A stretch of 64,000 nucleotides of DNA from Spirosoma rhododendri (GTDB taxonomy: Bacteria > Bacteroidota > Bacteroidia > Cytophagales > Spirosomataceae): contig NZ_CP051677.1 of the NCBI RefSeq assembly GCF_012849055.1, positions 5,409,001-5,473,000 of the forward strand, in the 5' to 3' direction. The notes beneath the pieces are model-generated. The model was not told where the DNA came from and did no database searches. It worked only from the letters and a program-made list of their open reading frames with translations. Position 1 is the first letter of the stretch, and each line of letters begins with the position of its first letter. Both the position numbers and the translations under genes were made by a program. Positions 1 through 8,439 of the stretch are shown piece by piece.

Positions 1-1607
1 CCGATACGACTAAACTCATTGTCTACCGGCGCGAAGGTTCCTGTTCACCTTTTAACCCGCAACAATGCGTAACCGGACCACCCGCCGGGTTGGGCTTTGT
101 GGAAGTGGGTCGGGTGCCCTACGCCGCCACCAGCTTCACCGACACCACTGCCCTCCGGCGCGGAGTCACCTACTCCTACATCATCGTTGCCCGTAACCCC
201 GGCGACGTTAACAACGGCGGGCTGGGTCTACCCTCCCAGCAAGTATGTCTGGAACTACCCCGCCTGACACCCGTACTTACGCAGGTCACCGTCGATTCCA
301 CCAACGAGACCAGAGGCCGGATTACCCTGCGCTGGGCACGCCCGCTCGATCTGAAAGCCGGTGATCTGGGGGCGCCTTACGAGTACCGCATCCAACGAGC
401 GACGGGCCTAACGGGCACTAACTTCGTCACCATCGGCACGGTCAACACTAATCTGGATCGCAACGTGATCGACACAGTTTACGTCGATCAGGGCAGTTCG
501 ACCAGCGCGCTCAACACAACGGCCAACGCGTATCGTTACCAAATCGAGTTTTTCTACACCGACCCCACTACCCGGCAACTAACCTCGCTGGGGCTAGCCG
601 ACGCGGCTTCAAGTGTGCGGCTGAGTACGAATCCGGCCAACCGGCAGGTAGTGCTAAGCTGGCAGACAAACACGCCCTGGAGCAACGACAACTTAACTCA
701 CACTATCCTGCGCAGTCGATCAGGACCCAATGGACCGTTTAACATCATTGCCGAAGTACCCGTGCAAGGCCCCAACACGTACACATTTACCGACACGGGT
801 AACGATTTGGTGGCGCGGGACGGCAACACGAGCCGGGTACTGACGGCGGATAGCAGTTACTGCTACCGGGTAATAACCAGGGGCCGCTACACCGACGCCC
901 GGCTGGCCGTGTTTGGAACGCTGGAGAATTACAGTCAGATCAGTTGCGCCATGCCTACCGACACGACAAAGCCCTGCCCGGTGAGTCTGGGCCTGGACAG
1001 CCTGAACTGCGCCAGCCTGACGCCCGAAAGTCAGTGCGGGCAGACCAGCTTCACCAACAAGCTGCGCTGGCGGCAGACGAGCGGCATTAACTGCGACGTC
1101 AACGTGGTCAGCTACAAGATTTACTACGGCCGCTACAGTCAGGATACGCCCGCGCTGCTGACCAGCGTCAACGCGCCAACGATTACCTTCGAACACAGCA
1201 GTCTAACGACGGTGGCGGGTTGCTACTACGTGACAGCGGTGAATGCGCGGGGGCAGGAAAGCGTACCGTCCAACAAGGTGTGCAACGATGCCTGTCCGTA
1301 CTTTGCGCTGCCCAACGTGTTCACCCCCAACGGCGACGGCAAGAATGACACCTTCCAGCCGCTGCGCTGCGCGCGGGCGGTAGAAAGTGTAAGTTTTGTG
1401 GTGTTCAACCGCTACGGTACGAAGGTGTATGAGACGACGACGGCCACGCTCAACTGGGACGGTCGGGCGAGTGATGGCACCGAATTGCCCAGCGGCTTAT
1501 ACTACTACCAGGCGACGGTGCGCTACGCGGTGCTGGACCGGAATGCCGCCCCACAGGTACTAAAAGGCTACGTACAGATTCTGCGGGACAATGTAAGTAT
1601 GCGCTAG
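1..1607 (+). CDS. T9SS type B sorting-domain protein with fibronectin-like repeats (5' end missing)
   Basis: The frame is open from the left edge (codons start at base 3), so the true start lies outside the window; about 534 residues are visible. Most of this part looks like tandem fibronectin type III-like beta domains, with motifs such as YEYRIQRA and CYRVITRG. The last ~95 residues carry a gliding-motility-associated C-terminal domain: LPNVFTPNGDGKND, then VFNRYGTKVYE, NWDGRASDG and LPSGLYYY. Family knowledge: this domain (CHU_C / type B sorting signal) directs export by the type IX secretion system and attachment outside the outer membrane. It is probably a large surface or secreted adhesin-like protein. 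The gene stands alone, ending 102 bp before mscS. Substrate or partner cannot be told from this part. Confidence 0.9.
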   Translation, partial: DTTKLIVYRREGSCSPFNPQQCVTGPPAGLGFVEVGRVPYAATSFTDTTALRRGVTYSYIIVARNPGDVNNGGLGLPSQQVCLELPRLTPVLTQVTVDSTNETRGRITLRWARPLDLKAGDLGAPYEYRIQRATGLTGTNFVTIGTVNTNLDRNVIDTVYVDQGSSTSALNTTANAYRYQIEFFYTDPTTRQLTSLGLADAASSVRLSTNPANRQVVLSWQTNTPWSNDNLTHTILRSRSGPNGPFNIIAEVPVQGPNTYTFTDTGNDLVARDGNTSRVLTADSSYCYRVITRGRYTDARLAVFGTLENYSQISCAMPTDTTKPCPVSLGLDSLNCASLTPESQCGQTSFTNKLRWRQTSGINCDVNVVSYKIYYGRYSQDTPALLTSVNAPTITFEHSSLTTVAGCYYVTAVNARGQESVPSNKVCNDACPYFALPNVFTPNGDGKNDTFQPLRCARAVESVSFVVFNRYGTKVYETTTATLNWDGRASDGTELPSGLYYYQATVRYAVLDRNAAPQVLKGYVQILRDNVSMR

Positions 1608-1709
1608 GTACCCCCGCACCCGCTGAACACGTCCATAACAAATAGTCGGTTTGATAGCTTATACAGGGCAACCACCTGCAAGTACTACTAACCCAACCGA
1701 TTAGTTACC

Positions 1710-2663
1710 ATGGATGCTGTTCGTCTACAGACGCTGTGGCTGTATGGCCAGCCCGATAAAGTCAATACCCCGCCATTTACCATTAACGACGGTATCGTAC
1801 TGTTCTGGCGTACCGTCAGAGGATTTCTCAAAGACAGCGTCGAACGACTGCCCTATCTGATCGTTGGCGTAGTCGTTTTTCTGGTGTTCTGGCTGCTGGG
1901 GAAAGGCGTCCGGAAAATCATCAACAAGGTAGCCGTTCAGACGCACTCAATTGATGATATGCTGGCCAACTTAATCAGCCGTATCGCCAGTACGCTCATT
2001 ACTATCTTTGGATTTCTGGCGGCCTGCGTGGTCATATTCCCCTCGTTCAAACCGGGCGATATTATTGCCGGACTTGGCATCACATCGGTAGCTATCGGCT
2101 TCGCATTCAAAGATATCCTGCAAAATTTCTTCGCTGGACTGCTGCTGCTCTGGCGACGCCCGTTCAAAGTCGGCGATCAGATTCGGGTGAAAGACTTTGA
2201 GGGTACGGTTGAGGAAATCAACATGCGCTCGACCCGGCTGAAAACCTACGACGGCGAACGGGCCATTCTGCCCAACGGCGATGTGTATACCAGTTCGGTA
2301 CTCGTCAGAACCGCCTACAACAAGCGCCGGACAAAATTCGTCGTTGGTATCGGTTATACCGATTCAATTGAAGACGCCCGGCAGGTCATCCACGACGTGC
2401 TGGCGGGTATCGACGGTGTACTGATTGACCCCGCCCCCTGGGTGTACGTGACGGAACTGGCCGGGTCATCCGTAAACCTGACCGTTTTCTACTGGACCGA
2501 ATCGACACAGGCCAACGTGCTCAAAATCAGCGATCAGGTTGTTACGGGCATCAAACTGGCCCTCGACAGGGCGGGTATCGATATGCCGTTTCCGCACACG
2601 GTCGTTCTGTTCGACAACCAACCCGACAGTCCGGCGACTCAGCCGTCCTCTCAGGCCCGGTAG
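1710..2663 (+). CDS. Small-conductance mechanosensitive channel (MscS family)
   Basis: A 317-residue inner-membrane protein. Two hydrophobic segments lie near residues 45-65 and 85-112, and a third, glycine/alanine-rich pore helix near 115-145 contains GLGITSVAIGFAFKD. It is followed by the LLLWRRPFKVGDQI start of the soluble beta domain and the EEINMRSTRLKTYDGERAILPN stretch typical of MscS proteins. Family role: opens under membrane tension to release solutes during hypo-osmotic shock. The length fits small MscS homologues. The ATG start lies in TTACCATGG with no obvious Shine-Dalgarno. The C-terminal tail (after residue ~300) is Ser/Pro/Gln-rich and probably disordered. Confidence 0.93.
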   Translation: MDAVRLQTLWLYGQPDKVNTPPFTINDGIVLFWRTVRGFLKDSVERLPYLIVGVVVFLVFWLLGKGVRKIINKVAVQTHSIDDMLANLISRIASTLITIFGFLAACVVIFPSFKPGDIIAGLGITSVAIGFAFKDILQNFFAGLLLLWRRPFKVGDQIRVKDFEGTVEEINMRSTRLKTYDGERAILPNGDVYTSSVLVRTAYNKRRTKFVVGIGYTDSIEDARQVIHDVLAGIDGVLIDPAPWVYVTELAGSSVNLTVFYWTESTQANVLKISDQVVTGIKLALDRAGIDMPFPHTVVLFDNQPDSPATQPSSQAR

Positions 2664-2739
2664 GCTACACCCGCTAATCAGCTTCGGTAAACACTCCTGT
2701 AACTTCATCGGTTTATCTGGTACCAAAACAACTTGTTCC

Positions 2740-3141
2740 ATGAAGCCATTCCGTACACTACTCGTGCTATTGCTTGCCGTCATTTCCTTGCAGGCCTGTA
2801 CACCGAAGATGACATTTCTGAACTCGACAATTGCACCAGCGGCAACCGGTACAATTCGGGTCAAGAAAGACAAAAACGCCAACTACGTTGTCAACGTCGA
2901 CGTAGCGAATCTGGCCCCGTCGAAAAACCTCGATCCGCCAAAGACCACATATCTGGTCTGGATGGAATCGAACGACCGGACCGTTCGTAAGCTGGGCCAG
3001 CTCACCCCGTCAGGCAAAGCCTTGGAAGCAAAATTGGCAGCCACGGCCGTAGCAAATCCGGACGTGGTGTTTATCTCGGCCGAGGACAATGCGGAGGTTG
3101 AATACCCCGCCGGTCCAACCGTGCTGACAACCCGAAAATAA
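2740..3141 (+). CDS. Small putative lipoprotein, function unknown
   Basis: A 133-residue protein beginning MKPFRTLLVLLLAVISLQAC: a short basic start, a hydrophobic core and a lipobox with Cys about residue 20, so it should be cleaved by signal peptidase II and lipid-anchored. The ATG at 2740 was chosen because the longer open frame upstream runs back into mscS. The mature part is lysine- and alanine-rich with TYLVWMESNDRTVRKLGQL, resembling small Bacteroidetes lipoproteins with an Ig-like fold. I do not recognise a named family. It lies 76 bp after mscS on the same strand and could be co-transcribed. Confidence 0.8.
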   Translation: MKPFRTLLVLLLAVISLQACTPKMTFLNSTIAPAATGTIRVKKDKNANYVVNVDVANLAPSKNLDPPKTTYLVWMESNDRTVRKLGQLTPSGKALEAKLAATAVANPDVVFISAEDNAEVEYPAGPTVLTTRK

Positions 3142-3164
3142 GCAATCAATTACCCACAAACTCA

Positions 3165-3428
3165 ATGATCATGGAAAGCGAAGACAAAGACGACATCATC
3201 CGGGCAAAACAGGCCATTTCACCCAACGGTCTTGAAAATCAATCGGTAGAGGGTGACAGTGGCGTCAGCAGCGAACTCCCCGACGAAGACCTACCCACCG
3301 GCGACGTCGCTAATCAGGCTCTGGAAGATGAGTACATGAACGGCGACGAACCCGCCGAAAACGTACCGATGACCCACCAGAACCGGGGTATGGACAAACC
3401 CGACAACGGCAAAGGGTCGTACAGTTAA
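3165..3428 (+). CDS. Small acidic hypothetical protein
   Basis: An 87-residue, strongly acidic, polar protein (many Asp/Glu, Asn, Pro; no hydrophobic core), probably intrinsically disordered. It starts at ATG 3165 or at the second ATG at 3171 (MESEDKDD). It is 23 bp downstream of the lipoprotein and is followed by a strong bidirectional terminator, which supports a real transcription unit end. No recognised domain. Similar small acidic proteins are common in Spirosoma-type genomes, but I cannot assign a role. Confidence 0.65.
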   Translation: MIMESEDKDDIIRAKQAISPNGLENQSVEGDSGVSSELPDEDLPTGDVANQALEDEYMNGDEPAENVPMTHQNRGMDKPDNGKGSYS

Positions 3429-3441
3429 CCCACATCGACTC

Positions 3442-3486
3442 AATAAAAAAACGCACATGTAGTCAATACATGTGCGTTTTTTTATT
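3442..3486. terminator. Bidirectional hairpin terminator, 19-bp perfect arms
   Basis: Perfect 19-nt inverted repeat (3442-3460 and 3468-3486) with a 7-nt loop. The core is ACGCACATGT with an A-run on one side and a T-run on the other, so it works for both converging genes. The right arm includes the TAA stop codon of the RES toxin (3482-3484). Confidence 0.9.
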
Positions 3487-3949
3487 GGTCTCGCCAAAGA
3501 CGACGGTCAAGAGGCTGTATCTCCTGCGCCACGACGTCTATCTGCGCGAAAAGCGGATGTGCCGGGTGTAGCATGACGTTGAACGAGAGGGGTACCAGCA
3601 CCGACGGCAGCGCAACACCCAGCACATCGGGTTCTGTGAGCCAGTCGTTCAGCCACTGCTGGGTTCGTTCATAGGTATCGTCCTGCCAGAAATCGGGTAG
3701 TTCACTGCGTTGATAGTAGCGGATATCGTCGGGAACGTGCAGCGTAAACACCCAGTACGTGGGTAGCTCTTCGTACCGAACGGCGGGGGCATGCGCCAGC
3801 GTTTCAATAAGTCCCAGTTCGGGCGTCGATGTGGTATAGAGAACACCAGTGCCTTTAGGATTCCAGCGGCCGCCATACAACCGACTTCCAACCGTCGACA
3901 GTGATTCGTGGCGAAACTTATCCCGGATGATACGGTACAGTGTAGGCAT
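3482..3949 (-). CDS. RES-domain toxin (Xre-RES toxin-antitoxin system)
   Basis: A 155-residue protein. The family signature is clear near the N-terminus: SRLYGGRWNPKGTGVLYTT followed by ELGLIETLAH, holding the conserved Arg (~28), Tyr (~38) and Glu (~44/49) of the RES fold. Established knowledge: RES toxins (MbcT, ParT) are ADP-ribosyltransferase-like enzymes that degrade NAD+ or modify targets and arrest growth. The start MPTLYRI at 3949 was chosen over an upstream in-frame start because it lies 7 bp after the antitoxin stop and gives the usual family length. It is translated with the upstream antitoxin gene as one operon. Confidence 0.93.
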   Translation of the reverse strand: MPTLYRIIRDKFRHESLSTVGSRLYGGRWNPKGTGVLYTTSTPELGLIETLAHAPAVRYEELPTYWVFTLHVPDDIRYYQRSELPDFWQDDTYERTQQWLNDWLTEPDVLGVALPSVLVPLSFNVMLHPAHPLFAQIDVVAQEIQPLDRRLWRDQ

Positions 3950-3956
3950 CGACGGA

Positions 3957-4370
3957 TCAGGCTGGCAGGCCGTAGTCAAGCCGACCGAGTACGTCATCGA
4001 CCAATCCAAAGCCCGTTATGGTATCCAGCAGTTGTACGGGTGCCTGATTAGCCAGTTCACGAATCGGGGTACGCAACCAGTTCAACACGGTCGGTTTACG
4101 CCCGTCAAACGTATCCAATGCGTGCAGCAGCAGATTCTTTAATAGAATCAATCGCTCCGACGCATTGGTATCGAACCGCTGATCGTCGCGAAGCCGGTGC
4201 AGATTGCGGGGCGTCATGTTAAGGGCGAATGCCATCTCTTTGTCGGTCAGCCCAACCAGCGCAGCCACTTCATCGACCTGTGCCCGCAGGATTCCCTGAC
4301 GCGACGATTGCACTAGCGCAAACGATGCAACGCGGGAGGAAGAAATAGGCGATGACTGTATACCTGCCAT
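3957..4370 (-). CDS. Xre/MbcA/ParS-type antitoxin
   Basis: A 137-residue protein from ATG 4370. The middle holds a helix-turn-helix (VAALVGLTDKEMAFALNMTPRN) and the C-terminal part the toxin-binding domain ending LRTPIRELANQAPVQLLDT, where the NWLRTP and G-x-D-x-V-L-G-R pattern is the DUF2384 signature. It binds and neutralises the RES toxin encoded 7 bp downstream, and most likely represses its own promoter; direct repeats suited to this lie just upstream. An in-frame TTG-type extension to 4412 exists but would cover those repeats. Confidence 0.92.
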   Translation of the reverse strand: MAGIQSSPISSSRVASFALVQSSRQGILRAQVDEVAALVGLTDKEMAFALNMTPRNLHRLRDDQRFDTNASERLILLKNLLLHALDTFDGRKPTVLNWLRTPIRELANQAPVQLLDTITGFGLVDDVLGRLDYGLPA

Positions 4371-4376
4371 GTTCGA

Positions 4377-4405
4377 GTGAATTATGTCTTGAATATACGT
4401 GAATT
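4377..4405 (-). promoter_or_regulatory. Candidate operator of the Xre-RES operon (three TGAAT direct repeats)
   Basis: Three direct copies of TGAAT (on the + strand) begin at 4378, 4390 and 4400, two of them inside GTGAATT. Spacing is close to one helix turn, and the set ends 6 bp before the antitoxin ATG. Direct repeats on one DNA face are what an autorepressing Xre antitoxin would bind. Position and spacing are seen; the function is inferred. Confidence 0.45.
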
Positions 4406-4422
4406 TTGTCACCTACCAAAAC

Positions 4423-5271
4423 TCAACCCACGATCGAGTCGCACACGTAGGTCGGGATGATGCCCGTGCTTCGAATGAGAATATCGGCGTCGTCGGATTG
4501 GGTGTTTCCGGTCAGGACGAGGACGGTGTCGAGGCCGAATTTGTTGCCGCCCAGGATGTCGGTTTTCAGCGTGTCGCCCACCATCAGAATATCGCTGCGG
4601 CCGATTCCCGTAGTTTGCTCCTGCACCCGTTCGTAGGCAAACATAAAGAGTTGCGCGTCGGGCTTGCCGAAGTTAATAAACTGCTTCCCGACAATGCCTT
4701 CGATCATACGTGCTACAGCCCCGATGGCAATGGAAATGCGCGTTTTCGAGGTCGGGTAAGTCGCGTCGGTATTGGCCACGATAACGGGAATATTGCGTTT
4801 ACGAAGCAGATTGACCGTTTTGGTGATGTCGGTGTTCCAGTCGAAACCCTCATCATCGAGCAGGACGAGCGCGTTGATATCGGCCACATCTTTCAGATCA
4901 ACTTCACTGATCGGCAGCGTTTTCAGATCGACCGTTTCGAGGTAGTGGGCCGAATTGGCCGTACCCAGGTACGCCACCGTACCGTGATGTACTTTTAGGT
5001 CGAGATAATCGCGGGCCAGCATCCCCGACGAGATAATCCGTTCGGGCGTGATGGCGTAAAATCCCTGCCGGTAGTACGACTCCGCCAATGCCTGCGGACT
5101 CCGCGACGCGTCATTGGTCAGGACAAAAAACTCTTTACCGCTGTCGCGCATCCAGTCGAACGTATCCTGAATACCGGGCAAAATCCCCTCGGCATTTTTC
5201 AACACGCCAAAGGCATCGAAAAAGATGAATTTATACTTATCGGCAACGGCTTTAAAGGAAGACAGGTCCAT
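4423..5271 (-). CDS. HAD-superfamily class IIA hydrolase-like protein with altered motif I
   Basis: A 282-residue protein from ATG 5271 (MDLSSF). Motif I reads FFDAFGVLKN: the nucleophile Asp (~19) is present but the second Asp of the usual DxD is Phe. Motif II is VLTNDAS and motif III/IV is LMVGDTLKTDILGGNKFG, with a class IIA cap between, as in NagD and the TIGR01459 group, which has DxW at the same place. The family removes phosphate from sugars or small alcohols, but loss of the second Asp makes ordinary phosphatase activity uncertain. It is the last gene of a ligase / kinase-like / HAD operon, separated from the kinase-like gene by a palindromic spacer. Confidence 0.85.
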   Translation of the reverse strand: MDLSSFKAVADKYKFIFFDAFGVLKNAEGILPGIQDTFDWMRDSGKEFFVLTNDASRSPQALAESYYRQGFYAITPERIISSGMLARDYLDLKVHHGTVAYLGTANSAHYLETVDLKTLPISEVDLKDVADINALVLLDDEGFDWNTDITKTVNLLRKRNIPVIVANTDATYPTSKTRISIAIGAVARMIEGIVGKQFINFGKPDAQLFMFAYERVQEQTTGIGRSDILMVGDTLKTDILGGNKFGLDTVLVLTGNTQSDDADILIRSTGIIPTYVCDSIVG

Positions 5272-5280
5272 TTGGTTCAA

Positions 5281-5357
5281 GGTTTAATGTCTAAAGTTTA
5301 AGGTTAGATATGCAGGCTTTCAGAACAACCTTAAACATCAAACCATAAACCTTAAAC
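5281..5357. repeat. Intergenic inverted repeat, GTTTAAGGTT family
   Basis: The whole spacer between the kinase-like gene stop (5358) and the HAD gene start is an imperfect palindrome with a perfect 10-bp core (GTTTAAGGTT 5296-5305 against AACCTTAAAC 5327-5336) and further TTTAAG/CTTAAA words outside it. The same words make up the palindrome at 42557-42630. It lies within an operon, so it is not simply a transcription end. Confidence 0.7.
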
Positions 5358-6398
5358 TCATAAATTCAATGCCCGGAGCAGCTTGTCGACGTCGAAGGTG
5401 TCGATCGACGGGAAGTGCAGTTCGTAGGCTTCACGTTGCAGTTTGATGGCGTAAGTGCGGTGGAAAAAGTAGCGGCCGTACTTGATGACGTAGTTGAGCA
5501 GGAAAAACCGGTACGCTTCGGGTAGAAACCGAATCTCGTTCTCCGTCAGTGGGTAGGCTTTGTGGTACTCCTGCAAAAACATGATGAACCGGTCTTCCAT
5601 CAGCGGGCCGATGTGGTAACTGAACACCGTCCGGTCGCCAACATTCGATGTTACGCGGCTGAAAAAGTAAAAGTCGAGCACCCGGTAACTGATCCTAAAC
5701 CAGTCGTAATCCCAGCGTGAATACAGTTCGAGATCGTCGGTAACGGAGAAATTACCGATGTTCCAGTCGACAAAAACGGGCATCGTTTCGACCGTTCCGG
5801 CCACGAGCCGTTGCCGGTTTTGCAGGAAAATGTCGCACTGCCGCCGAAGTTCGTCAATGTGCATCCGGTGCTCGAACTGCCCCGTGTCGGAGTCGAGGAA
5901 ATCGAGCAGATCCCAGATGTCGGACCGCATCGTTTTCGAGGATTTGGGCAGCACGGTACTGACCCGCGAACAGGCCTTGTGGAATAAGGCAATCTCGCGA
6001 CCCAGCCGCCGAATCTGCTGCTCGTTCAGCCGCCGGGGCAGCTTCGATACGCTACGGATGGGGTTGTAAAACACCACCCACGCGTCGACAAACCCGTCTT
6101 TGTGCCGGTAGGTGTACACCTGCCCATCGCGCAGGAGCGACTTGGCCAGCACGTTCTCAAACGGGTACAGCAGGTTGTTCGACAGCGCGTGAATGATGCG
6201 ATGGTCTTCCACAAACTGCTCATACGACCCAAAATACGACAGCTTGGCAATGATCGAGTTGCCATCGTCGAAGGTTACTTTGAAGACGTGGTTGGTCGAT
6301 ACTTTCGCACTGATGTCGGTGATCGACAGAATGGGCACCGTCGCGTCGAAACCCGCCCAGGCCGCCCGGATGATTGTGGGATAATCAACTAAACGCAT
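5358..6398 (-). CDS. Aminoglycoside-phosphotransferase-like kinase
   Basis: A 346-residue APH/choline-kinase-fold protein. The N-lobe has the Lys-containing strand NSIIAKLSYFG. The catalytic loop reads FVDWNIGNFSV (Asp ~211, Asn five later), matching the D-x4-N core of the Brenner motif, while the usual preceding His is replaced. The metal-binding segment is RWDYDWFRISYRVLDFYFF, with Asp in the DxD-like position. This family phosphorylates hydroxyl groups of small molecules. It starts 2 bp after the stop of the glutamine-synthetase-like gene, so the two are clearly co-transcribed; substrate unknown. Confidence 0.85.
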   Translation of the reverse strand: MRLVDYPTIIRAAWAGFDATVPILSITDISAKVSTNHVFKVTFDDGNSIIAKLSYFGSYEQFVEDHRIIHALSNNLLYPFENVLAKSLLRDGQVYTYRHKDGFVDAWVVFYNPIRSVSKLPRRLNEQQIRRLGREIALFHKACSRVSTVLPKSSKTMRSDIWDLLDFLDSDTGQFEHRMHIDELRRQCDIFLQNRQRLVAGTVETMPVFVDWNIGNFSVTDDLELYSRWDYDWFRISYRVLDFYFFSRVTSNVGDRTVFSYHIGPLMEDRFIMFLQEYHKAYPLTENEIRFLPEAYRFFLLNYVIKYGRYFFHRTYAIKLQREAYELHFPSIDTFDVDKLLRALNL

Positions 6399-6400
6399 AC

Positions 6401-7762
6401 TCAGATAATTTCAAAATACCGTTTCAACTCCCAGTCACTGACCTGCCGGGCATATTGCCGGGCTTCCCAGTCGCGGGTACGGGTAAAGTAGTCGACAAAT
6501 TCGGGGCCGAATAGTTCGGCGGCAACCGGCGATTGGGCCATTTTCCGGGTCGCGTCGGCCAGATTAGTTGGCAACACCCCGTTGCGCGTATCGGCGTAGC
6601 CGTTCCCCGTCGACGGATCGATGTCGAGTGACAACTGATGCCGGATGCCGTACAGGCCCGACGCCAACGCAGCCGCAATCGCCAGATACGGATTGGTGTC
6701 GGCACCCGATACGCGGTGTTCGACGCGGGTATAGGCTTCGCTCCGATTCAGCACGCGCAGGGCCGTTGTCCGGTTGTCGAGCGACCACGTAACGGTCGTC
6801 GGTGCCCACGCGCCTTCCACCAGCCGTTTGTAGCTGTTCACAGTCGGGGCAAACATGGGCGTGATGTGGGGCAGGCAGTGCAGTTGCCCGGCAATGAACT
6901 GCCGCATCAGCGGACTAATCCGGTCGGGCTGACTGGCGTCAAAAAACAGGTTTTTCGATCCGTCGGGCGTCCACAGGCTTTGGTGAATATGGCCGCTGCA
7001 ACCGGGCAGGTCGGCGTTCCATTTGGCCATAAACGTCGCGACGATGCCGTGCCGGTACGCGATTTCTTTCACTGCCGTTTTAAACAGCGTCGCTTTATCA
7101 GCCGCCCGCACCACCTCGTCGTGCAGGATGGCTGCTTCGTAAACACCCGGCCCGGTTTCGGTGTGCAGCCCCTCCAGCGCGACGTCGAATTGGGTCAGGC
7201 CGTCGAACAGGTCGTTATTGAAGGCGTTTTCCAGCGACGGGCGCAGCATCGAATAGCCAAACATCCCCGGCGTCAGCGGTTCCAGCTGCCGAAACCCTTT
7301 CTGTTGCAAACTCTGGGGTGTTTCGCGAAAGTTGAACCACTCGAACTCCTGCGCGTATTCGGCGTGGTAGCCCATCTCGCGGCACTGCGCGGCTATGCGT
7401 TTGAGCAGGCTACGCGGGCAGGCCACCCAGTCGGGCGTGTTGCCGGGCTGACTGAAATCGGCCAGAAAAAGCGGAATACCGTTCTCCCACGGCACCTGCC
7501 GCAACGTACTCAGGTCGATCCGGACGGGGGCATCGGGATAGCCCGACTGCCAACCCGTCAGTGCGCCGTTGTCGTAGGGCGTATCGGTGCAGTCCCAGCC
7601 CCAGACTACGTCGCAGAAGCCGTAGCCATCAGTTAGCCCGTCGAGGAATTTCTGCTTGCTGATAATCTTACCCCGCAGCACCCCGTCGACGTCGGCAAAG
7701 GCATACTTGACTTTGGAAATGTCTGCTTGTGTGATGAAGTCGATAGCCGCTTGCTGATCCAT
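6401..7762 (-). CDS. Glutamine-synthetase-family ligase (gamma-glutamyl amide ligase type)
   Basis: A 453-residue protein from ATG 7762 (MDQQAAIDF); an in-frame TTG at 7822 is less likely. The N-terminal beta-grasp contains VKYAFADVDGVLRGK. The catalytic domain carries the ATP/metal motifs SGHIHQSLW and APTVNSYKRLVEG, then NRTTALRVLNRS and VEHRVSGADTNPYLAIAA. The length and motifs fit GlnA-like ligases of the PuuA/FluG group, which join glutamate to an amine, rather than the housekeeping enzyme. It leads an operon with a kinase-like and a HAD protein, suggesting metabolism of an amine or amino alcohol through a gamma-glutamyl intermediate. The substrate is inference only. Confidence 0.87.
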   Translation of the reverse strand: MDQQAAIDFITQADISKVKYAFADVDGVLRGKIISKQKFLDGLTDGYGFCDVVWGWDCTDTPYDNGALTGWQSGYPDAPVRIDLSTLRQVPWENGIPLFLADFSQPGNTPDWVACPRSLLKRIAAQCREMGYHAEYAQEFEWFNFRETPQSLQQKGFRQLEPLTPGMFGYSMLRPSLENAFNNDLFDGLTQFDVALEGLHTETGPGVYEAAILHDEVVRAADKATLFKTAVKEIAYRHGIVATFMAKWNADLPGCSGHIHQSLWTPDGSKNLFFDASQPDRISPLMRQFIAGQLHCLPHITPMFAPTVNSYKRLVEGAWAPTTVTWSLDNRTTALRVLNRSEAYTRVEHRVSGADTNPYLAIAAALASGLYGIRHQLSLDIDPSTGNGYADTRNGVLPTNLADATRKMAQSPVAAELFGPEFVDYFTRTRDWEARQYARQVSDWELKRYFEII

Positions 7763-7858
7763 AGGCGAAAAGTACCGGTTACCGTCAGAACGAACCGTCG
7801 GCGAAAGTACTATTTTACCCAATCAGTTGCGTTTTTCGTGCCAGAATGCATACGCACA

Positions 7859-7920
7859 AAAAGCCAGTCCACGACCGTGAACTGGCTTTTATGTAAACCA
7901 GACATCCGACTCTGGTTTAC
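7859..7920 (-). terminator. Tandem hairpins downstream of the hsp20 gene
   Basis: Two adjacent hairpins: 7893-7902/7911-7920 (GTAAACCAGA and its complement, 8-nt loop) and 7859-7868/7881-7890 (AAAAGCCAGT and its complement, T-rich end). They lie between the hsp20 stop and the promoter region of the ligase operon and should terminate hsp20 transcription. Confidence 0.8.
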
Positions 7921-7926
7921 AACCAC

Positions 7927-8388
7927 TTACCCGACCGTGATTGTCTGGGCTGGTTTGTTGGTTTCGGGGTTCTTGGGCAATGTCGCTTTCAGTACGCCAT
8001 CGGTATACGTCGCCGAAATCTGGTCGATCAACACTTTGCCGTTGAGCTGAAACTGCCGCTCGAAGCCGCGTGGACTGAACTCCTGATAAGTGTAGCCTGT
8101 ATCGGTTGGTTCCTGATTGTCAGACTCAGCACCCGGATAGGCGATAGTCAGCACGTCGTTTTTCACGGCCATCGTCACCTTCGATTTGTCGAGACCGGCG
8201 GCATAGAGCGAGATGGTGAAAGCGGCATCGGTTTCTTCGATGTTGATTGGCGGCTGACCGAACATACCCATCCGTCCACCCCAGAATTTACCAAACTTAC
8301 CACGGCCCCACTGACCGCCAAACCGCCCGCGCCCCATTTGGCCGCAACCGCCTTTATGTTCTGATTGAAATCCTTGCTTGTTATACAT
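7927..8388 (-). CDS. Hsp20 / alpha-crystallin family small heat-shock protein
   Basis: A 153-residue cytoplasmic chaperone. The first ~45 residues are unusually rich in Gly, Arg, Lys and Phe (MGRGRFGGQWGRGKFGK), giving a flexible basic tail. The alpha-crystallin domain follows: NIEETDAAFTISLYAAGLDKSKV, then VLTIAYPG, FERQFQLNGKVLIDQISATYTDGVLKATLPK, with the conserved GVLKATLPK end and a short C-terminal extension. Family role: holds unfolding proteins in soluble form. The membrane protein gene 51 bp upstream runs the same way and may share its promoter. Confidence 0.93.
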   Translation of the reverse strand: MYNKQGFQSEHKGGCGQMGRGRFGGQWGRGKFGKFWGGRMGMFGQPPINIEETDAAFTISLYAAGLDKSKVTMAVKNDVLTIAYPGAESDNQEPTDTGYTYQEFSPRGFERQFQLNGKVLIDQISATYTDGVLKATLPKNPETNKPAQTITVG

Positions 8389-8439
8389 GATTGTGTTGTT
8401 CTGTTTTGTGTTTACCTGTGTTAAAACGTGTCGGCCAAC

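Noticed and set aside
6638..7636. 332-codon plus-strand frame opposite the glutamine-synthetase-like gene
   Set aside because: Antisense to a conserved enzyme; Arg/Gln/His-rich composition typical of GC-rich antisense frames.
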